This document shows positions 57,549-64,000 of a DNA stretch of 64,000 nucleotides, piece by piece. The stretch's first letter is position 1. Every line of letters begins with the position of its first letter. The position numbers and the translations under genes were made by a program. The notes under the pieces were generated by a model that saw only the letters and a list, made by a program, of their open reading frames with translations, ran no database searches and had not been told where the DNA came from. The stretch is from Anisakis pegreffii (Eukaryota; Nematoda; Chromadorea; Rhabditida; Anisakidae): contig JAPYMA010000263.1 in NCBI GenBank assembly GCA_035041965.1, positions 124,001 to 188,000 on the forward strand, given 5' to 3'.

Positions 57549-60500
57549 TCAATACAATCCACATCCCTGTAAATTTGCCTGAATGATCATGTCAATAACA
57601 CTGTCCAGGATCATTTGAACTTGATTCGTATCTGTTGCACAAGTCTGATGCATATAAATTGTCTTCTCGGGATTGGCGTTCAGCCCCTCGAATTTCTCCT
57701 CAATGAATCTAACGGAATCCTCGTACGTTTGCGGTCCTTAAAATCAAATGAACTTCGTATTATTTGTCCCATCTATTAATGCTATTCGCTTGTGGTGACA
57801 TTGTTGTTCATTGCAACAACATCCGAATCAGTTTGAAATCGATCTATTAATAGAGTGACATTTGATTCGTGCCATTAATGGCAAATAATACATTGGAATA
57901 ATGAAATGCTTCGACTTCATTGTTCCGTTTGAATTCAAATGTTCCGCTCAATTTCAGATGGTAATTCATTAGTAGGATGAGGATAAAATTCACGAAAAGA
58001 GATATTATAAAACGGAACGGAATGGAGCCACGATGAGATCTCATGGAATTTGGATTGACGCAAAGTTTTAAACCTTTGAATTATAAATGTGCGATGAAAG
58101 GAAAACGATTAACATATTATTGAATATCCAACATTTTTTTGACTGAAACCAAATAATTGAAGACGACGATAACGAACCTTTATATTCGGGAAATGCGATT
58201 TTAATGGATGTTTTCTTGATTTTTTCCAAGAATAAATCTTTCTTGTTGAGGAATAAAATCATCGAGGTATTAATAAACCATCGGCTATTGCAAATAGACT
58301 CGAACAATCGCATACTTTCGATCATACGATTCTGAATTTTTCCAAAATAAAAATTATCACTTTTATAGCATCTCAGCTTCAATTCAGTGATGCTCATTGT
58401 CGTTTGATGTCTACGAAAAAGGTTCTCATCCACATGCTGATACGCAATACGGTGAGATAATTAAAATGAAAATTGAATGTTCACATATTTTTCAACATCA
58501 TATTAATAAAATCGCTGAATACTCAATGAAATAATGATTCAGAGCGTTCGAATGCAAAAAATATTCATGATAAGTGGATGATTCGAAAAAATTTCAAAAT
58601 TAGGCAATAAAAGACAGTAATTCGATCGATACGTGCATCAATATGAGTTATATGAAGATGAGTTCCGATCGGTAATGAATCTGGCTAATATGAATCAAAC
58701 AAACAAACCGTTGTTTCGTCTTCGAATAAAACTTGATCGTATTCACTGATTGCGGCGATGAATATGATTGCGTTCACATCTTCAAAGCAATGAATCCATT
58801 TTTTACGTTCAGATCGTTGTCCACCCACATCGAACACCCTCAATCAATCGTTCGTTAGATCAACTGATTCTTCGGCTAGCCATAACGGATGTGCTCGCTG
58901 GCACATGAACAAAACATGGGCAGAAAATTCAGATCGCCTCTTTCTGACCAGCATGATCAGTTGGCAAGCAAGCCCGAAATGGATAAGTTCGAACATAAGC
59001 AGCTAAAAACTTCCTTTGGACAAGCAGCGAGCATTACAATTTTTGTTATGAACTCCACTGGCCCCAAATCTGGCTAATTTGAATCTATATAATTGCTTTC
59101 AACCCATTTGAGATAGTGAAGCAAAGCGAAATTCTGGACTTGTCTATCAAACCGCAGCTTCCAAGCTTAAACTCAACTACTCATAACTGCAGTTAGTGTA
59201 AGGCTGAACAAGTAACATGTTACTTGTTCAGGCTTACACTAATGCTCACTAACTTCAGCGGAAACGCATATTTTTTCGCATTTTAAATTTAGGCGATTGA
59301 AAAATTGGAAAAAGTTTTTTCGGCTTAGAATATAATGTGTTCCATACCAAAAGAATTCAAGAGAAAAGCAAAACACGATCGGCTATGCAAACATATTCAA
59401 CGATCTATTTGTTGGTCAAAAGAAACAATTGTGGCTACAGAGAAGTGAGGAAGATACGCGAGAATCACAACGTTTCCACTGTCATGATATCAGATATCAA
59501 TACGGCAACAAACACGGTGTTGAAGAAGGCATTGCGAGGTACAAGCGCATAATGAATTGGTAAGACGGAGAACATGGAGTCAAGCTAACAAAGTATTCAC
59601 AAAGTTCTGTGTTTAACTAGAGCTGGTTGAATAACTTCACAGATATCGTTGAACGAATTCAGTAGAGTGAAGAAATGATTCTTAAATGAAACGGAAATAG
59701 TGATGCTAACCGAAAATCAACGTTTTTCATTTGGAATTTCACCTCTACGATACCCGTTGTTTTAATTCGACTCAGCAGGATGTCCTGTTCGGTAGGCTTA
59801 TAATCTGATGCAGCGATTCGATCGATGGAATCCAAGAAACTGCAAACGAATATTCTTTCACTTCAAATGGAATCGAGTCCTCTCACTTTTTCAACGATTC
59901 CAACAATTTGAATCAATTGAATGATCAACATCTTTTCAATCAATTCTTACGGACAAATTCACTCAGAGTGATCTCGGTTTTTCATAGTGAAGAATGCAAT
60001 TATTATGAAGGAACTGACTAGTTCGCAGATTCAGGCAACTGGAATTCATTTCCTCGACCATACGCATCCTTGCTGACACCTCTATCTGACCAAAGACTTT
60101 TCAGCGCTTTTGCCAGTTCAGCAGTTAATGGCTCTGATTCATTGCCAGCCTTGACCACGTCCAAAACAACCCTTGCGTCCGTCTGAAACACTCAAACACT
60201 GATATCAGTTCACAACAGTTTGGAGGAGTCGCTTAGTTGACAGCGTTGGCAATGCTGCTCGAATTCATCATTGCATCTGTTTATGCTGTCATGTTAATGC
60301 GCTACACAACGCATGATTTGTAATACATGCTTGATGAATACAATTCGTTTGAGATATTCACGTCACATTAGTTGATGGCTAATCGCTAGTTACGTTTCTA
60401 ATCTTTATGTCGTTATGTTCTCTTAGTCAAGACTCTGCATGAATAGCGCCTCCAAGAGAGTGTGTTATCGTTTTAATTGGTACGCGGTCAATCTGACTAA

Positions 60501-62940
60501 AGACATTTTGCCTAACGACAGTTACCTAAAGACACATTGCCTAACGGACAGTTCGCCTAATGGACAGTTTGCCTAATGGGCAATTTGACTAACTTACGGT
60601 TTTTAATGGATATCGCCTAATAGGCAAACTGTTCCTTAGGCAAACTGTCCGTTAGTCAAACTGTCCGTTAGGTAAGTGTCTTTAGGCAAACTGTCGTTAG
60701 GTAAAATGTCTTTAGGCAGATTGACCGGTCACGCTTTCAATACATAATCTAAGGTGACTGAATCCGCAGATGATCTGAATGAACGGAACTGAGCACAAAT
60801 GGTCATGATAGAATGGGACTAAAAAAGAACGTGATTGCATCGAGCATAAACAATTTCTTCAGTGAACTGATGATGACACTAATGACCTCTCGTTGTGGGT
60901 TTTCAAGTGGAATATTCAACGTTTTCATTCCTCTCAGCAATGACGCCATCGCTTGCACTGTATTATTATAGATAACCGCTTTCTGTTGAAGCATCTCTTC
61001 CTCTGTGAAGCCATGTGTGTGCAATATTCTGAAATTCAATTAGTTCAGTGCAGCGGTATTCAACTGATTACCATCTGATCTAATGCCGATCAGTCATATT
61101 TATCAGTCAAACAGTCTTCGAAAAGGCATGCTTGGACTAATGCTGATTGATTCAGCATGATAAAAGTTGCATTAATGTTTTAACCCGAGCAGAAAAAATG
61201 ATCTCGACAAAACTCTCATCCTCATTATTGTTGTATTATCGTTTTAGCTGGCTAATGCTCGACGTCTCATTAATTCTAAATGGCTCATTATTCGACGTAA
61301 TCAACTGGATTAGGTGATAACGACAGAGCCATTTGAATGGAAAGTTGCAATTAACCGTAATCAAGCAACTTAAAAATATCATTCCTGACATAGGAATTAG
61401 TGTCAGCACTCAACAGCTATATTTCATAGCATTCCGTGACAAGGGTCCAATTGACCATAAGTTTATAACCACTAAATGAGATCGTTCTCATTATCAAATG
61501 ATCTGCAAATGTATTTCCATTTGGGATTGACCTCATGACTATTGATCAAAATTGAGCCTGAATGACTTCTTCACAACGCTGTCTCAAAAAATATTTCTTG
61601 ACTGAGTCTCACAAAATATTTCGAAGTTTCACGAAGCATAAAAAGCAAACCTCATTTGTTTCAGAACTGTACTTTTACCACATTCACCAGCACCTTAATA
61701 CGGAACATTAATTTTTAAGAGATAATTCAATTTTATGGGTGTGAAATAATTTGAAAGTAAATATTTTCCACTTATACAGTTATTCGTTTTCTAACTAAAA
61801 TTCAGTCATCAGAGGATGCATCCTAATCGTGAGCAATGAAAGAATCAGCACAAGAGGAAAATCTTGGATGTTTCTCGAATCCACTCCTCTCAGGTCTAAA
61901 ATTTTTCCTCTCTCGCTGGAACATCATTCATTCACTAGCAATAACCGTCGTTTCGAAGCAACTCTGTTCGAAATTTTTCAAATTTTCAATATGCAAAACA
62001 ATACCAGCTCAACTTATAGCGATCTGACAGGGCCACTTTAGAATCTTGCTCCGAAAATCTCACAAAACTTCTCGGATTCAAGCATACTGGCTGAGTGGTT
62101 CTCAGCTGATAGTCATATCGAACTATGCAACCGGCCGATGTCACAACTTCCTTGTCCACTCATAGACTTGACTAAGGTATGAAATTCAGAAAAAACTGCA
62201 TTGGCAACCCACCGAATACAAATTTCCCACGTAACTATTCACTCAAAGCAGAGGAGAATGAGGTTAACTCATGCAATTTTTATCACGCAGTATAAAGTAT
62301 TCTCTTTCGTTTCTGATTTGCAGTTAACGAATGCTCGCCGTTGCAATATGTGAATATGCTTCTAAATTCAGTGCTCTTATTGAATTCAAAACGTAACTTT
62401 AGCGAAAACACATCATCATTTAGGTTCATTTGTCGAACAGGAATTCAATATAAAGCAAGTTAAATGAAAAACGAATGTATCGATGTAATGAAAAATAATA
62501 ACGATGCACCTCTAATGAATGAATCAAATAATGAATGAATTAGCATGGAGTTCGTAATTGGATTGTACAATGAATTTTAAACTTCCTTTTTTGCAACAAT
62601 AATGCATCGTATTGAATGAATGAAAAACATGATTCATTTCTTTGTTTGCTTATTAATTGTAAGGATGGTCATGCACAATGCGAATGTATCAGAATGATGT
62701 GCTGCGAATGTGAAATATGATCAGTCATGTATCATACATAATTTATCATATGAAAGAAATTGCAAAATCAAAACAACACCAATTTGGTGTTATGTTGAAA
62801 TGGCAAACAATGGAAACGTTACCTAGCAACAGCAATTTGACGACCTTCTGTTGCGCGATATGTCCTTGCATCATCTCTTTATCAATCGCCTTACTTTTTT
62901 GCGCTAATGTTTTCTCCTCTTGACTTTGGCATAAACCCAT
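57549..62940 (-). CDS. odr-3: Gi/o-class G-protein alpha subunit, ODR-3 orthologue
   Basis: GTP-binding alpha subunit coupling chemoreceptors to signalling; in C. elegans ODR-3 acts in the cilia of sensory neurons such as AWC, AWA and ASH. Eight exons, all joined in phase: 62823-62940, 61651-61693, 60887-61028, 60019-60182, 59711-59839, 58709-58838, 58178-58331, 57549-57736; the product is 355 aa, the usual length. [10 protein letters not shown] gives Gly2 (myristoylation) and Cys4 (palmitoylation). G1 is GAGECGKST (Cys where most G-alphas have Ser). Switch [14 protein letters not shown], with catalytic Arg and Thr; switch [14 protein letters not shown] with the catalytic Gln; G4 FLNKKDLF; G5 TCATDT. 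The C-terminus CGLY has the pertussis-toxin-type Cys at -4. Segments such as [20 protein letters not shown] and [20 protein letters not shown] are the basis for preferring ODR-3 over other nematode G-alphas. A foldback element sits in intron 3 and a palindrome in intron 5. Confidence 0.92.
59193..59242. repeat. 50-bp near-perfect palindrome in an odr-3 intron
   Basis: The left half TTAGTGTAAGGCTGAACAAG plus TAACA is the reverse complement of the right half with one mismatch (G against C at the tenth pair from the ends' inner side). No loop. Lies in intron 5. Confidence 0.9.
60485..60727. mobile_element. Foldback element with internal tandem motifs, copy 2
   Basis: Inverted ends CGGTCAATCTGACTAAAGAC and GTCTTTAGGCAGATTGACCG. 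Arms filled with CCTAACGGACAG/CCTAATGGACAG repeats and their complements, around a centre ACTTACGGTTTTTAATGGAT. Same family as 50657-50940. Inserted in intron 3 of the odr-3-like gene. Confidence 0.88.
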
Positions 62941-64000
62941 GATGTCAAATGATCTTCTCTTTGAAACTTCAAGTACCCTTTTTCAATTCCCCGAACTGAA
63001 GCTGTTCCAAATGAATTGACTGGATCACTTATTCGGCTTCTGAAGGAACGAATTCCAAATCGCACGCGATCGATCTCGAAATGGCAATTGGATAGTCACG
63101 GAACGTAAATAAAGATACGTTGGTGTCTGGCTTATAACGGTAGAACACAGCGAAGACGCAGTTAAATCTCAACGGTGGCACTACCAACGGTGTCAGTGAT
63201 TTATAACAGCGACGTTCCTTGATGACAGTGATAATTATGAATTCAGTGCAGATAATAGGATAATCTGTCACAAATTATAGCCAGTGCATAACAACCAATC
63301 GTTTTTTCACATGTCATCAGTAATATTCATCAGCATATCAGCACACACGCAAACAAATGAATTCCAGTTAAAATGCAATGATATGGCAACGTCGATGAAA
63401 CCGAATGAAATCAGCCGAAAAGGTACAACAGATCGAATAATCAAATAAAATTGCAATTTTCATCAAAATAGCACCAAAATTCACAATCGAATATCAGACA
63501 TCTTTTCAGTACACCTGAAAAACCGTGAATATGATCGAATGCCCAAACAAACGAGATTTACACGCCAGATTAACGTAGGCGTATCGGACAAACAATAAAA
63601 TTTTATTGCGGTGTTAATTTGAAAATATGAGGTGTTTGAATGTGAAATGGGATCAGTTATGAGCGAGATTAGGAATGGAATTATTTCGAAGAAAGTTCAA
63701 AATCGAAACGATTTCAATTCATAAAAAAACTCAATTAGAATCGTTTGCGTTCGACAGACATATTACGACACCTTATTAGGATCATTACGTTCAATATAAC
63801 ATCACAACTAAGGTGATTCGTTGGAATCATTGTGAGATTATTTATGAGATTTGTTGAATATGAGCATTGATGGCGATCGCAACTGCATCATAGCCTCACT
63901 GTTACATTTGAGTGCGATTTGACATTTAATTGCGAATTCATTTCATTCTTCTCGAAACTAATTGCAAACTAATTTGAATTGGCTGTAAAATGTACTCAAC
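62941..64000. other. Upstream region of the odr-3-like gene
   Basis: No further exon recognised to the window end. Presumed promoter; no clear TATA box. The - strand frame at 63029-63271 has no recognisable content. Confidence 0.4.

Overview
This is an AT-rich eukaryotic window that reads as nematode nuclear DNA, probably a parasitic or at least non-Caenorhabditis chromadorean. The reasons are short exons with TTTCAG-type acceptors, a clear orthologue of the nematode chemosensory G-alpha ODR-3, a tau-tubulin/casein-kinase-like kinase of the type expanded in nematodes, small secreted Gly/Tyr-rich peptide genes, and nematode-like mariner, RTE and CR1-like elements. All gene models below were assembled by eye from splice sites and reading phase; there is no transcript evidence.

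Layout. 1-402: terminal exon of an unrecognised gene. 2.6-8.7 kb (+): a cytosolic L-asparaginase with C-terminal ankyrin repeats, about 12 exons. 8.8-19.1 kb (-): three two-exon genes (A, B, C) for small secreted Gly/Tyr-rich peptides; a 1.3-kb, 23-bp-unit minisatellite and an internally deleted mariner lie between A and B. A fourth member (D, +) sits at 56.0-56.5 kb. The four share a signal-peptide-plus-GY-rich exon 1, a phase-2 intron, a 22-26 residue exon 2, and a TATA box about 345-405 bp upstream of the ATG. This gene family is the most coherent novelty in the window.

19.7-23.1 kb (+): decayed CR1-like LINE. 24.2-48.0 kb: a segmentally duplicated, transposon-riddled region. It holds three copies of a fukutin/LicD-family gene (-): copy I 24.6-27.9, copy II 35.5-39.1, copy III 45.2-46.9 kb. 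Each copy carries a different lesion: copies I and III have Gly in place of the first Asp of the DxD motif; copy II keeps the motif but has a broken exon 2 and a solo LTR in its last intron; copy III lacks the 5' half and a splice acceptor. A second duplicated block beside them contains a tRNA-Gly-like sequence. One copy of that block was hit by a 1,280-bp mariner, which was in turn hit by a 2,990-bp RTE retrotransposon. The uninterrupted paralogue at 47.2 kb gives the exact empty site.

49.4-54.1 kb (+): a TTBK-like kinase gene with a DLG in place of DFG. 57.5-62.9 kb (-): the complete eight-exon odr-3-like G-alpha gene (355 aa, N-terminal myristoylation glycine, C-terminal CGLY). A foldback element with internal tandem motifs occurs twice (50.7 and 60.5 kb), the second time inside an odr-3 intron. 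Remaining stretches are intergenic or intronic with no supportable gene.
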